Assembly (NCBI GenBank): GCA_027604705.1
Contig: JADHYV010000024.1
Location: forward strand, 248,001-312,000
Reading direction: 5' to 3'
DNA: 64,000 nt
DNA from: Allomyces arbusculus
Lineage: Eukaryota > Blastocladiomycota > Blastocladiomycetes > Blastocladiales > Blastocladiaceae
The first letter of the stretch is position 1, and the number at the start of each line of letters is the position of its first letter. The notes under the pieces were generated by a model that worked only from the letters and a program-made list of their open reading frames with translations, was not told the DNA's origin and made no database searches. Below are positions 11,829-22,707 of this stretch, one piece after another. The translations under genes were made by a program, and so were the position numbers.

Positions 11829-13225
11829 ATGACCGCGCACGCGCCCGGCGGCGCGCCCCCACCAGCACAACCACCCGCCCCGCCGCTTGCGGGTCTGTCG
11901 CTGCTTGAGACGGCGCACGAAGACCTCGTACACGACCTGCAGTTTGATTTTTACGGCACACGGCTCGTCACGGCTTCGTCCGACCAAAAGCTGAAAGTCT
12001 GGGACTGTCTGCAACACGACCGCACGTCCTGGCAGCTCTCCGATGCGTGGAAGGCGCACGACGCCAGTATTGTGCGCGTCACGTTTGCACACCCAGACTA
12101 CGGCACGCTTCTCGCGTCCTGCTCGTTTGACCGCACCGTGCGCATCTGGGAAGAACTCGACCATGAGCCTCGCAGATCTGGCCGCCGCTGGGTGTTGCGC
12201 GCGCGACTCGTTGACTCGCGCGCGCCCGTCACCGACCTGGCCTTTGCGCCCGCGCACCTCGGTCTGCGGCTTGCCACGGCCTCGGCCGACGGCACAATCC
12301 GCATCTACGAGGCCATGGATGTGGTCAATCTCGCGACTTGGACGCTCACCGAGGAGATTCAGGTTGTGGCTGATCCGCGCGGCGACGCCGACGGCCCGCT
12401 CTCCGTCTCGTGGTGCAAGGCCAAGCACCTCTATTCGGTCCCTGTTCCCGCGCACGCCGCGGACACGCTGCCGCCCTCGTCGGCCGCGTCGAATGGACCT
12501 GATTCGGGTGCCAATTCACTGCGTGGATTGGGCGGGACCCCGTTCTTCACGCCCTCGGCCATGCTCGTGGTCGGCGGTGGCCGCGCACCGAACGCGCGCA
12601 TCTACTACCAGGACGCGGCCAAGAGCAAATGGTTCCCGGGAGACTGCCTCGTTGGCCACCAGGATCTCGTCAACGACGTGTCGTGGGCGCCGTCTATGGG
12701 TCGGTGCGTGCAGATCGTGAACCATGTCAGATCCAAGCTCGGTTTTTCAATTCACGTCCACCATGCACCCTCTGTAGATCCTACCAACTGATTGCGACCG
12801 CTTGCCGCGACGGCAAAGTGCGCGTGTTCCGCATCGCCTCGGGTCACTCGCAATACGTGCACAATCCGCCAAGCCCCGCCGTCGATCGCAACGCACCCGC
12901 GTCCCTTCCACCACCACCGGTCCACCACAACAACTTGGTCGCGGCCATGGCCGCCGCCAACCTGAGTGGCCCAACCTCCATGGCCGGACCCGGCGCGGGC
13001 AGTCCTGCCGACAGTGGTGCAGGCAGCCCGCTGATCACCTGCGTTGCGTGCCTCGACGAACATCGCGCGCAGGTGTGGCGCGCGCAGTGGAATATTACGG
13101 GCACCGTGTTGTCGAGTTCGGGCGACGATGGGACTGTGCGCGTCTGGAAGGCGACGGGTCCTGCTGCGACGCAGTGGAAGTGCATCCAGACAATTCGTAT
13201 GAACCAGAGGACGGGCACCACGTAG
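11829..13225 (+). CDS. SEH1: Nucleoporin Seh1 (WD40 beta-propeller)
   Basis: Component of the Y-shaped Nup107-160/Nup84 complex of the nuclear pore and, in fungi, also of the SEA/GATOR2 complex at the vacuole. Two exons, 11829-12703 and 12778-13225, give 440 residues. The signature N-terminus HEDLVHDLQFDFYGTRLVT is followed by WD repeats (DQKLKVWD, CSFDRTVRIWEE, SADGTIRIYEA, CRDGKVRVF and SSGDDGTVRVWKA). Seh1 is an open six-blade propeller of about 350 residues; this one is longer because of a Pro/Ala-rich N-terminus and low-complexity insertions near residues 215-240 and 340-375. The intron joins GR|SYQLIAT in phase. Confidence 0.92.
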
Positions 13226-13395
13226 CGCTCGTTTCATGTTCCCCCTTTTGTTTTCTTTTTTGTGCCTGCAACAGAAATCATTTTGGACAGACCAGTGACT
13301 TGTGAGTGAGATGGACCACGTCACCCGCACGTGCATTCTTCAGCGCGACCTTCTGCCGGCCCGTTCTCAATGCATCCACGACCGGCACAGCAACC

Positions 13396-14317
13396 ATGGC
13401 AACCAGGAGGAAAAAAGTGGGAAAACAACTCGCTGCAATGCTCTGCAAGAAATGATAGTCCACGGCATACCAGTGACCAAGTGTTGCTGACCAAGAGAGG
13501 TCTGCGGACGGAGTAGGGCATCCAAGCGGCGCTGCCCATTGTCTATGGCAACGAGACGAGCAAGCTGCCCGACGACGCACCGGAACTTCAGCTCGGGCAT
13601 ACGCACCGATGGACCGTCTACGTGCGCGGGCCCAACGGCGCCGACATTTCGCACTATGTCCGCAAAGTCGTGTTTCGGCTGCACGAGAGTTTCACAAACG
13701 CCGTGCGCAGTACGTCTACTGCCTTGATCATATAAGGTGGAGAGACAACGCTCACCACTCTTGGCCTGTAGCCATTGAGGCGCCGCCATTCGAGGTGACC
13801 GAAACCGGGTGGGGCGAGTTTGAGATTGTGATTGCCGTGCACCTGCACGATTTCCCTGAACGGCCCATCAAGCTCACGCACATGCTGCGACTGTTCCCGC
13901 CCGAGGACCAGGCCGTGATCGACGACCCGAGCCGGCCCGATTTGCTCGTCATGGAGCGGTACGACGAGATTGTGCTCAATGAGCCGACCGAGGCCTTCTA
14001 CGACCAGTTTTTGCAGAATATCAACAAGACGTACCCGATGACGGGGCCCGTGTGGAGTACGATTTCGGGCGTTTCGGGCGAACTTTCCGCGTGGATGGCT
14101 GGACGGGAGCTGATGAGACACACCTGGCTTAGACCGTGTGGCAGAGATTGCCGAGGCCGAAATGCTCGACCGCGCCAACCTCGAAGTGCTGCGACAAATG
14201 GAGGAGTTGCGCCGGCGCATCATGGAAAAGGACCAGGAACTCGCGCGCGTCAAGGCCGAGCTGGCCGCTGGTGCTGCGATACAGGGCACCCTGGGCGACA
14301 GTGCCGGGCGACTGTAA
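13396..14317 (+). CDS. YAF9: YEATS-domain protein Yaf9 (NuA4/SWR1 subunit)
   Basis: Reads acylated histone H3 lysines and serves the NuA4 acetyltransferase and SWR1 H2A.Z-exchange complexes. Exons 13396-13416, 13517-13709, 13772-14056 and 14133-14317 total 227 residues, almost exactly the yeast Yaf9 length. The YEATS domain spans about residues 8-150, with the conserved [25 protein letters not shown] and [15 protein letters not shown]. Residues ~165-215 form a coiled coil ([20 protein letters not shown]), as in Yaf9/GAS41. The seven-residue first exon (MATRRKK) is the least certain part: its donor is GTGGGA, but it keeps phase and gives the expected short N-terminus. Confidence 0.9.
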
Positions 14318-14728
14318 CGCCTGCGCCTGCTCTTGTACATAAAAATCGTTGTTTTATGATTCAATGACAAGCCAGCACGCTCAAGCAGACTATTTAGCTC
14401 GGTCTCGCACCGCTTGACAATCATTCGTGGTTGTCGGCACCTTCGTTTGTCTCGTTTTTGAATGGAGGCCCAAGTCCGCGGTTCGAATCCGGATGCGACC
14501 GTTGGCTCCGATTGTTGGTGCCTCATGTGTTGCACGGCGGCCCAGTGACCCACCAACCCATCGAATCCGGGCTTGGCTTCCTACAGCAGCAACTCGACGC
14601 ATTGCTGCCGCAATACATCGATCTGCCTGAGGGACCCGGCCGTTCTGCGGCGACGATGGCTGCGCTTACGCGACCTCACCGGCTCGTTTTTGTTCAAGCC
14701 GAATCCAGTGGCCGTTGAGGCACACACC
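14318..14728. promoter_or_regulatory. Intergenic region upstream of the F-box-like gene
   Basis: About 410 bases. It holds a GGTTCGAATCC motif at about 14479-14489 that resembles a tRNA B box, but the surrounding bases do not form a T-arm. Otherwise nothing was recognised. Confidence 0.4.
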
Positions 14729-16431
14729 ATGGTGGAGTTTGTCTACGACCAAGTGAGTGACCAATCTTTGACGCGATCTTGGCCGATCATCGCATCCTGA
14801 CGCGCCATATTGGTCCACAGTTTGCGCGCTCTGGCATGTCCAAGGAGATTCTGTTCATGATTCTCGACCATCTCCTGGCACCGACCATCACCATTGCGAC
14901 CGACGGATCACGAGTCGTGCACGCACCCAGCACCGTGCTCGTCCGCGCGCTTCTCCGAACCTGCCGGCGGATCCACGACATGGTACTCGACTATATCCTC
15001 GTGCACCGGGACTTCATCGGCACCCGTGCTCTCGCCGCGACCCTGACCGAGCTCGCGGGTTTTCTCCGCCCGCCACGCACCGTCCCGCCGCACCTGCGCC
15101 GGCTCGCGATCCACATCCTACCCGACACCCCGACGGACACAGACCCCAATCAGCACTGGCTCGTGCAGTTGCTGCGCGAATGGGACCCGTTTCCGGTCCC
15201 GCTCCGTATCACGACCATGCGGCTCGACGATGAGCATGGCCGTGTTCTGAGTGTCGACACGGTCGCCCATGCGCTGCAACTTGCGTCGCGCTCCGTGCAG
15301 CACCTGCACCTCGCCGTCCCCTGCTATCTGTATGGTGCCTGGCCTGCGCTCACACAGTTGCATGTTGGTGCCGGGGTGACGGTTCCTCGACGGATAGAGG
15401 CGCCGCGACTCACGTTTTTGTCGGTCGCACGCGGCGCGAAAATTGCGGCGCGCGCGTTTCGCGCGCTCCTGCAGCTCGCGACGCTGAATTCGGTGCATGT
15501 TGCTGCGGACGTGCCCGTTCCTGGCTGGGTCGCGACGCGTGGGCTCGCTTTGGGTGGTGGGATCCGGCGCGTCATGCTTCCCAGCGCGTGGACGACGGCG
15601 GGGACCGTGACCTGGCCGAATGCATTGGACACGGTCGAGGTCACAGGAACCGACCCGTTTGCCACAACGCACACGGATGCACCAGCGTCGCCACCTCCAC
15701 CACCACGAACCAGCCATGGCGCACTGCTGCACACACCGGCACCGCCGCCCGCCTGGGCACGGCCTGCACCGGTCCCTGCATCGGTGCGGTGCCTGACCGT
15801 GTGCGGGCACGCGCTCGCAAACCTCGATGCATTTACGTCATTTGTCCGGCTCGTTGGCTCGTTCCCGGCACTCACGACGTTGCATATGGCCGAGATCAAG
15901 TGGGCATCCGGCGCACTGCTCGACCGGCCGGCTCTGCTGCGGACATCGCATGGCGTCCTTCCGCAAGTCGCGCACGTTGACGTGAGCGGCACCATGTCGC
16001 TCAACACCCTCCTGTCCGCAACGTTACCATCGCTCACACACCTGACGATCCGCGACTCGACCATTGTCCGTGGGCATCTCTCACACCTCCCCACGCGTGC
16101 GCCGCAAATTGCGAGCCTGACGCTCGTCAACGGGACCGTCGAGGCCGGCGCGCTCGCGGCCGTCGGGCTCGGTCAGTGCGCAGCGTTGCGGCATCTAATC
16201 TTGCACCATGCGCAGATTACCGACGACATGGTCGATCCGGGTAGGACCGACGGGAGTGCGCGCCATCGCCGCATGCACGTGCGCCGTGTCGTGTTGCTCG
16301 ACGTGGATGACGCCAGTCAGGCGGTCTTGTGGCGCCGGTTCAATTGGAAAAGGGAGCGCGGCAAGTTGGGCCGCGGGTCGTCCTCGACACGCGACAGGAG
16401 CGGGAGGTCCGCGCGATCAAAGAAGGTGTAG
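14729..16431 (+). CDS. F-box-like / leucine-rich-repeat protein
   Basis: Two exons, 14729-14752 (eight codons, MVEFVYDQ) and 14821-16431, encode 544 residues. Residues ~10-60 resemble an F-box ([12 protein letters not shown] ... [17 protein letters not shown]), which would bind Skp1 in an SCF ubiquitin ligase. The rest is Leu-rich with irregular repeats such as [22 protein letters not shown] and [12 protein letters not shown], suggesting a degenerate LRR array for substrate binding, interrupted by a Pro-rich stretch near residues 300-330. The C-terminus is strongly basic. The start has a good context (CACCATGG) and a GTGAGT donor. No specific ortholog was recognised; the F-box call rests on pattern only. 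Confidence 0.6.
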
Positions 16432-16505
16432 GCGCAGAAAGAGATTACCAATTACCTATGTACCTCAATATAATTCACACAGCGTCTACTACAACCCTCC
16501 TGCCG

Positions 16506-17952
16506 TCACTTGCCCTCCACGACCCGCGCCATCTGCTCAATCTCCGCGCGAATCGCCAGCTCGTCCAACAACACACCCAACCGCTCGCCCGACACGATCC
16601 CCAGCAAATCGTGCAATGTGAGCCCGACGCGGTGGTCCGTGACGCGGCCCTGTGGGAAATTATACGTGCGAATCCGTTCAGACCGGTCGCCGGTCCCGAT
16701 CAGAACCCGGCGCGCGTCGCGTCGCGCCATATCGGCACGCTGCCGTTCGAGGTCGTACAGCTTGGCGCGCAAGATTTTCATGGCTTTTGCCTTGTTCTTG
16801 TGCTGCGACCGCTCGTCCTGGATGGCCACGACGATGCCCGTGGGCAAGTGCGTGATGCGCACGGCCGACTCGGTTTTGTTGACGTGCTATACGGGTCGAC
16901 AAGAAAGCGTGTGGTGAGTTGTTTGGCGTCACAAACCAGTTCGCAGAGCGCAACCCGTACCTGCCCACCGGCGCCACTCGCGCGGTACACATCCACGCGA
17001 ATCTCACTCGCCGGCACTTCCACCAACTGATCCACCTGTTCCGGCAACGGCAAGACCGCCACCGTCACTGTCGACGTATGGATCCGGCCCTGCGCTTCGG
17101 TCGCTGGCACGCGTTGCACGCGGTGCACGCCCGACTCGAATTTCAGTGCGCGGAACACACCCGCACCGGAAATCGTAGCCGCCGCGTCCTTCACGCCCCC
17201 ATGTTCGGCGGGGGTCATGTGCGCGACTTCCCACCGCCACCCGGCACGCTCGGCGTGCTTTTCGTACATGGCGAGGAGTTCGCCGGCGAAGAGGGCGGCT
17301 TCGGATCCGCCAGCGCCAGCACGGACTTCGAGGACAGCTGAGGCTTCGTCGGCGAGGTCTTTCGGGAGGAGATGTCGGACGACGGCGTGTGCGGCGTCGG
17401 CGAGGGTGGATGTGAGGGCGGCATGCTCGTCTTGTGCGAGAACGCGCATGTCGGGGTCGTCGAGGAGGGCGCGGACTTCGTCAAGAGCCTAGGTGCAGAA
17501 CCAGTCGCGGGTGAGAACCATGATTGGTGGACGGTCATGAGGAGCAGGAAAGATGCGCACGTTGAGCGTTTCCTGGTACCGCGCGACCTCGTCCGCGAGC
17601 GGCGAGATTTCGCTGAGTTCGCGCGACAAAGTCGCGATCGCATTCGGGTCGCGCTCCGAAGCCAGCTGGTCCTGGATCGCAGCGACACGGGCCGTCACGG
17701 CGCCGAGCCGGTCAAGGACCTTGGGTTGCCGCAGGATCGTGAGCGGGCTCACTGGGCATGCCATCAATGGTCAGGATTTCGGGTGGACAAGGTGAAACGG
17801 GTCGGTGCGGTGCTACCTTCAGTCGTGGCCGTGTTGGTCGACATCGACCTGCAAAACAGGCGCGGACAGGCTGCCTGGGTACAGGTTGGCCGTGGCGGCC
17901 GCAGGGCCAGGCGGGCCGTGCTGGTGCGAACGGTTCTGAAAACTGGTAACAT
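16506..17952 (-). CDS. MRF1: Mitochondrial peptide chain release factor 1
   Basis: Terminates mitochondrial translation at UAA/UAG by triggering peptidyl-tRNA hydrolysis. Exons 17817-17952, 17561-17751, 16961-17488 and 16506-16886 give 411 residues. The catalytic GGQ is at ~283-285 in the motif [19 protein letters not shown], split by the last intron right after GGQ. The upstream PCRF domain (LDRLGAV ... [11 protein letters not shown]) and the downstream [17 protein letters not shown] and [14 protein letters not shown] motifs are complete. The first exon encodes an Arg/Ala/Thr-rich presequence with no acidic residues ([20 protein letters not shown]...), expected for mitochondrial import. The stop codon is only 74 bases from that of the convergent F-box-like gene, so the 3' UTRs likely overlap. 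Confidence 0.93.
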
Positions 17953-18205
17953 GGCGGCTTGGATCATTCTGCTGCAAGTCGCAAGTCGGGGTGGGCCATG
18001 TGCGGCAGGCTGAATCACCAGTACTCCTTGTCGGCAACGATTGCTGCCGTGTTTTTGGACTGTCTCGCGTCTCTCGCTGATCACCGCATGCATCACGAGA
18101 GAGGTGACAGATCGCCACGTCGAACAACAAAACATGTCGTTATTTTCGTGTTGGCCAGCATGGCGGTCCCACCATCATAACCAAATCGGCGCTCAACCAT
18201 CGACC
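17953..18205. promoter_or_regulatory. Short divergent promoter between MRF1 and the Oms1-type gene
   Basis: 253 bases separate two start codons on opposite strands, and both products are predicted to be mitochondrial. No TATA box is seen; co-regulation from one bidirectional promoter is an inference from spacing. Confidence 0.5.
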
Positions 18206-19377
18206 ATGGCCGGCAAATCCACGAAAAAGAGCAGCAGCAGCAACAAGCGGCCCGGTCCTCCACCGCGTGCCCCACCTGCTCGGGCCGCCGTTCCGCCGCA
18301 ACGTGCCCCTCCCGTCGCGAAACCCAATAACCCCATCCCGCCAGCAAGTCCAGCGAGTGCTCCCTCAGGATCCGGATCATGGTGGTCCCGCCTCTCGCCG
18401 CGCGGCAAAGCCGCGTTCGCCGTTGGCGGGGTCGCCGTCTACGCTGCTGGCGTCTACGGATTCTACCAGCTGCTACGCCCACCCACGCGTGATTCCGAAC
18501 ACGACAACCATGACGCCTGCGCCGCCAGTGCCGCCGCTGCAGTGACCGACCAGCCCGACCGACGCGCCGTGTACGACGAGATCGCGCTCGACTACGACCG
18601 CGAAATTTCGCGCGACGAGTGGGCCATGGGGATGCTGCTCGTACGCCGGTGGATGGTGGGCAAGGCCCAAGTACGCGACGCTGATCGGCAAAACCAAAGG
18701 GGGGGGGGGGGGGGGGAGAGAGAGAACAATCCATCTCACATACTACGCGCGCGTGGACCTAGGGCGACACGCTCGAAATCGCGGCTGGCACTGGGCGCAA
18801 CCTCCCTTACTACCGCACGCCGCGCGTCACGCACCTGACTCTCTCCGACACGTCCCGCGCCATGCTCGACCAGGCCGCGAACCGCATCTCCCCCACATCC
18901 CCCTCCTCGACCGACCTGATCCGCACCAAGGACGCCCTCCCGATCTCCTTGATCGAAGCCGACGCGACGCATCTGCCCTTCGCGTCCAACACTTTCGACA
19001 CCGTCGTCTCCACCATGTCGCTCTGCTCCGTGCACGACCCGACGCTTGCTGTGCGCGAGGCCGTGCGCGTGACGAAACCCGGCGGCCGCGTTCTGCTGGT
19101 CGAGCACGGCCGCGGGCATTACGACTGGTTGAACCGTGCGCTCGATCGGAGTGCGGCAAAGCATGCCGAGAAGTGGGGGTGCTACTTTCACCGGCCGATC
19201 GGGACGATTGTGGAGGCGGCGCTCATGCCGGTTGCCGAGGAGGATGGGAAGGTGGAGGGGATGGCGGTGGCGACGGAGCCCGTGGCCAAAATTGCGTCGG
19301 TGACGAGGTTGCATTTGGGCACGACGTGGCTGATTGAGATTGAAAAGACGCACGCGGCGTCGAAGGCGGAGGTGTGA
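18206..19377 (+). CDS. OMS1: Membrane-anchored SAM-dependent methyltransferase, Oms1-like
   Basis: Exons 18206-18670 and 18763-19377 give 359 residues. A basic, Pro-rich N-terminus (~65 residues) is followed by a single hydrophobic segment at ~69-90, then a class I methyltransferase fold: the SAM-binding motif LEIAAGTGRNLPYY near 159-172, the acidic motif EADATHLPF and the post-motif GGRVLLVEHGRG. This matches yeast Oms1, an inner-membrane mitochondrial methyltransferase linked to respiratory-chain and COX1 mRNA stability, and the animal METTL7 family. The ATG at 18206 has a strong context (CGACCATGGCC); upstream in-frame ATGs exist. The intron carries an 18-base G run. Confidence 0.85.
18699..18716 (+). 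repeat. G18 homopolymer inside an intron
   Basis: Eighteen consecutive guanines lie within the 92-base intron of the Oms1-type gene. The tract could form a G-quadruplex in pre-mRNA; its length is also prone to sequencing error. Confidence 0.8.
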
Positions 19378-19776
19378 GTGAATGAAGTGAATCAAGAAGA
19401 CGTCCAATGTACTTGGCGCGGGAATTATCAAGCATGGCTATGTACAACGAACAGAAAGTCCACAGAGTCCCATGCACAGGATGGGTGGAAAGGCAACAGC
19501 GACGACACACCTCAAAAAGCAGGGCAAAAGGAGGGGATGATGGGGGGGAAGGCGGCTCGACGACGACGGCAGAGAAAAAATGGTAGCGGACAAGACGCAG
19601 GAAAACAATCGAAACAAAAAGAAGTAATGGATAAATACACGTGGTTCAAGCGGCATGGAGCGCGCGACAGACAGGGCATAAAATGACGAAAGGCGACATG
19701 GGGGCAGCGTGACGATACGGTACGGGGACAGGGAAGGGAATCACAATCTAACAAAAAAAACCACTTAATCACTCAA
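19378..19776. other. Convergent intergenic region
   Basis: 399 bases between stop codons of the Oms1-type gene (plus) and the homeobox gene (minus). It is purine-rich on the plus strand over 19490-19640 and less GC-rich than flanking exons; it presumably holds both 3' UTRs. No gene is seen. Confidence 0.5.
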
Positions 19777-20438
19777 TCACGCGTTTGGCGACATTGGCGA
19801 CGGCACCGGCTCGAGCACCGCGGCCGCCGCGGCCAGCAAATCGAGCGGCGACACTTCCGGGGCGCGGCACGCCGACATGGGCATTTCAATCGGGGTCGCC
19901 GGCGCGGGCCACTGCGCAGCGGCAGACGGAACCACGGGCGCCGTTGCGGGCGGTCCACGCAGTCGACCGTGCGCAATCCGACGGCCCGGAGTCGTGCCCG
20001 CGAGTGCGGCCAAGGTAGTCGGGACCACAGCAATCGGTGCGGGGCGCGGCTTGCGCTGCCGCCGAGGGCCGTGCAGGACGGCGTTGCTGGGACTGTCGCC
20101 AGCGTCGAGCGTAACGCGCGGCAGCAACGGTGCGGGCGCGTGGTGGGTTGCGGCGGAGAGAGGTGCAATGGGCGGCAACGTAACGTCGTCGACGACGCCC
20201 GTGGTCGGGGACACGCGAAGGCTAGACCCCAGACTGGTGGAAAACGCGTCGCCCTCGGCTGCGGGTGCAATTGCGAGTGATCCAGCCAGCGACGGCGACG
20301 TGGATTCAGGTGGGGTCGGCATGAGGATTGGGGCCGGTGCGGGAGTGCGTGCATGCGCGTCAAAGGCATAGGTAAAACTGGGCATGTTCCCGGACAGTGC
20401 AGCAGGATCCGCGGACGTTGGCGACGACGACGACGACC

Positions 20439-20470
<32 letters not shown>

Positions 20471-21540
20471 ATGGACGTGGACGTGGACGATGCATGCGCA
20501 TGGTGCAAAAGAAACTGCACGTGGTGCGCCTGCAGGACCGCGTCATGCGACGGCATCGACATGTTGGCCGACGTGGGCGTGGGCGGGACCGACCGGACCG
20601 AAAGCCCCGCCATGGCCGTCGAGGGGGTGGGCGGCGGTGCCGGTGCTGGCGTCGGCGGGATGAACGCAGCGGCGGGCAGCGTCGGCGCGATCATGAACGG
20701 GCCGTGCGGCGCGTAGAGATGGGCCTGCGAAAACGGAGTCCCAAACGGATGGGTTGCTGGTGCCAATGCTGGTGCCGCTGGTGCGACAGGCACGATAAGC
20801 GCGGGTGCAACCGGCGCAGCGACAGCACCACCACCATCGGTCGCTCCAGACACCTGCGACCCCGCGTCGAGTGCCGATCCGACCACCGCGTCAACCGTTC
20901 CCGCCGCCGTGGGCCCCGTCGGCGCGAGCTTGGCGCGGGCCTTGGCCTTTTGGCGCTGGTTCTGGAACCAGATTTGCACGGTGCGCGGTGGCATGCCGAG
21001 CTCAGCCGCCAGCATTTCGCGCACCTGCGTCGACGGGAAGGCCGTGAGGGCGAGCACGCGGCGCAGCACACAGGTCTGGAAGGCCGACATGATGGTGCGG
21101 TTGCGGCGGCGCGGCGGCGGTGGGGGCGGGGTCGATGATGCCGTCGTTGCGGGACCGGCGGCGAGCATCATCATGCTGGCGTCTTCCGTCGACGCGGGCG
21201 GGGTCGGCGCGAGCAGCAGCGGCGAGTGCTGTGTGGGTGCGGGTGCTGGCGCCGGTAGGATCGGGCGCCAGTGCAGAGGCGAAGCGGCGGGCGAGGCCGG
21301 CATCGCGGTCGGGGCGGGCAGGTGCGGCGCACGGTCGGCAAGCGTGTTGGACGCAAGGTGCTGGTGGTGGTGGTGGTGGTGGTGGAGGTGCAGGTTCAGG
21401 CCGGTCTGGTAGGTTGGCGGCGGCGCGGTCTTGCTGCGCTCCTGGGCGAGGATCTGCGTCACGGCCGAGAGCTCCTCGGCAGTCGCGCGGCGGAATTTCT
21501 TGCCCGCGACGAGCGGCACGGGCGCGGGCTGCGCGAGCAT
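19777..21540 (-). CDS. Homeodomain transcription factor
   Basis: Single-exon gene of 587 residues. The homeodomain is at about residues 144-202: an Arg-rich arm (RRRNRT), then helices ending in TVQIWFQNQRQKAKAR, where WFQNQR is the DNA-recognition helix (WFxNxR, Gln at position 50). A His7 run sits near residues 53-60. The C-terminal two thirds is Pro/Ala/Ser/Thr-rich and includes a Ser tract encoded by a GAC-type trinucleotide repeat, as in many fungal activators. The start at MLAQPAP is preferred; the frame extends further upstream to ATG 21765 (MQSSRRA), but that stretch is translated from a GGGCGGGCGAGC repeat and looks like 5' UTR. The regulatory role is unknown. Confidence 0.85.
20422..20470 (+). 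repeat. GAC/ACG trinucleotide repeat within the homeobox gene
   Basis: Near-perfect trinucleotide repeat read on the minus strand as a serine tract broken by one Trp. It is likely length-polymorphic. Confidence 0.85.
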
Positions 21541-21650
21541 CTTGGGCGGGCGGGCGAGCGGGCGGGCTGGCGGGCGGGCGTCGAGGGGGGGCGGGCGAGC
21601 GGGCGGGCGGGCGGGCGAGCGAGCGGGCGGGCGCGGTGGGCGCTCCTCGG
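21541..21650. repeat. GC-only tandem repeat (GGGCGGGCGAGC type)
   Basis: Imperfect 4-, 8- and 12-base units of GGGC/GAGC directly upstream of the chosen homeobox start. On the minus strand it would read as Pro-Ala-Arg repeats. Confidence 0.75.
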
Positions 21651-22183
21651 TGCGGTGGAGAGGAGAGGAGACGTCGAGCGGGGGCGCGCACTTGGGCGAT
21701 CTGGCGCGGCAGAGAGAGCGCGCGCGCGCGGCGCGGAGGGGCAAAGCGCGCCGGCTGGATTGCATGGCTGCCGCACTGGTGCGATTTCGCCTTGCCTTTG
21801 GAGCTGGCGCCGCTGGACGTGCGGCACGCGGAAATGAAGAGCGCGGCCGTGCCGCGCGCTCGCGCACTTCCCACGCCACGGGCCGCGCGGCGCCGGCCGC
21901 GTGGCGATCTCCGCGAGGCCGCCCCGCGCGCGCGTGCTGGCGTGGGTCGCGTCGGAGCCAGCTGGATCGCGTCGGTGCCAGCGGGGCGCGCCGTGGGAAC
22001 GCGCGCCGAAAGCGGCCCTGCCCAAACCGCCGTCGCGCTCACGTGCCATTTCATTTCGCCCGCCGGCCGAGCTCGGCGCGCGCCCGGCGCTGCGCTGCCT
22101 GCCTCGCGCCGGCCACCGGCCAGCACCACGCTGCCGCAAGCACCGCGCGGCTCCCGCACCCACCGCACCGACGCGCCGCCGCC
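21541..22183. promoter_or_regulatory. GC-rich divergent promoter between the homeobox and acylphosphatase genes
   Basis: 643 bases, extremely GC-rich and rich in CG dinucleotides. Open frames occur on both strands because stop codons are rare in such sequence. It resembles a CpG-island-like bidirectional promoter; no TATA box is seen. Confidence 0.45.
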
Positions 22184-22602
22184 ATGGCCGCGCCGCCCGC
22201 CCTCAGCGCGCTGCGCTTCCGCGTCTTTGGCCGCGTCCAGCGCGTGTTTTTCCGCAAGCACACGGCCATGGAAGCCAACCGGCTCGCGCTCAAGGGCCAT
22301 GTCCTGAACCAGCACGACGGATCCGTCTCGGGGCTCGCCATTGGCACGCCGCCCGCGCTCGACGACTTGTACGAGTCGCACGCGCGCGCGGCTACCTTCT
22401 CCACCCGGCCACGTCGCGATCTGACCTCTCTCCGCAATGATGTAGCAAGACGTGGCTCTCCACCGTCGGGTCGCCCAATTCGAACATCGACCGCGCCGAG
22501 TTTGAGCCCGTGCCCGTCACGCCCGACCTGCTCGCGTCCCTTGCCGACCCGACCAAATTTGTCATTGTCCGGCACGACGGGTCCATCAAACCCGCCACGT
22601 GA
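22184..22602 (+). CDS. Acylphosphatase
   Basis: Hydrolyses acyl phosphates such as 1,3-bisphosphoglycerate and acetyl phosphate. Two exons, 22184-22368 and 22446-22602, give 113 residues, slightly longer than the usual ~95-100. The acylphosphatase-like signature GRVQRVFFRKHT contains the catalytic Arg, and the catalytic Asn lies in LKGHVLNQHDGSVSG. The third element KTWLSTVGSPNSNID matches the conserved (M)KxWLxxxGSPxSxID stretch and lies directly after the intron, which joins DF|KTW in phase. The start GCCGCCATGG is a strong context. Confidence 0.93.
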
Positions 22603-22665
22603 ATGAAATCGCCATCTCGACATTTCGGAAAATACAATTCGACATACCGCACCCCCATTTGCACC

Positions 22666-22699
22666 GTCTCTTCTCTCTCTCTCTCTCTCCCTCTCTCTC
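22666..22699 (+). repeat. CT dinucleotide repeat
   Basis: (CT)n microsatellite with a few CC interruptions between the stop codons of the acylphosphatase and deubiquitinase genes, in their shared 3' flank. Confidence 0.85.
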
Positions 22700-22707
22700 G
22701 CTCACCC

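Noticed and set aside
14430-14510. tRNA-like GGTTCGAATCC (B-box) motif
   Set aside because: The bases flanking the TTCGAAT loop do not form a 5-base-pair T-stem, no matching acceptor-stem 5' strand or anticodon arm is visible upstream, and the reverse strand fails the same test.
21120-22606. Two ~390-codon plus-strand open frames across the homeobox/acylphosphatase interval
   Set aside because: They read Ala/Arg/Gly repeats from GC-only sequence and conflict with the homeodomain gene and with the spliced acylphosphatase.
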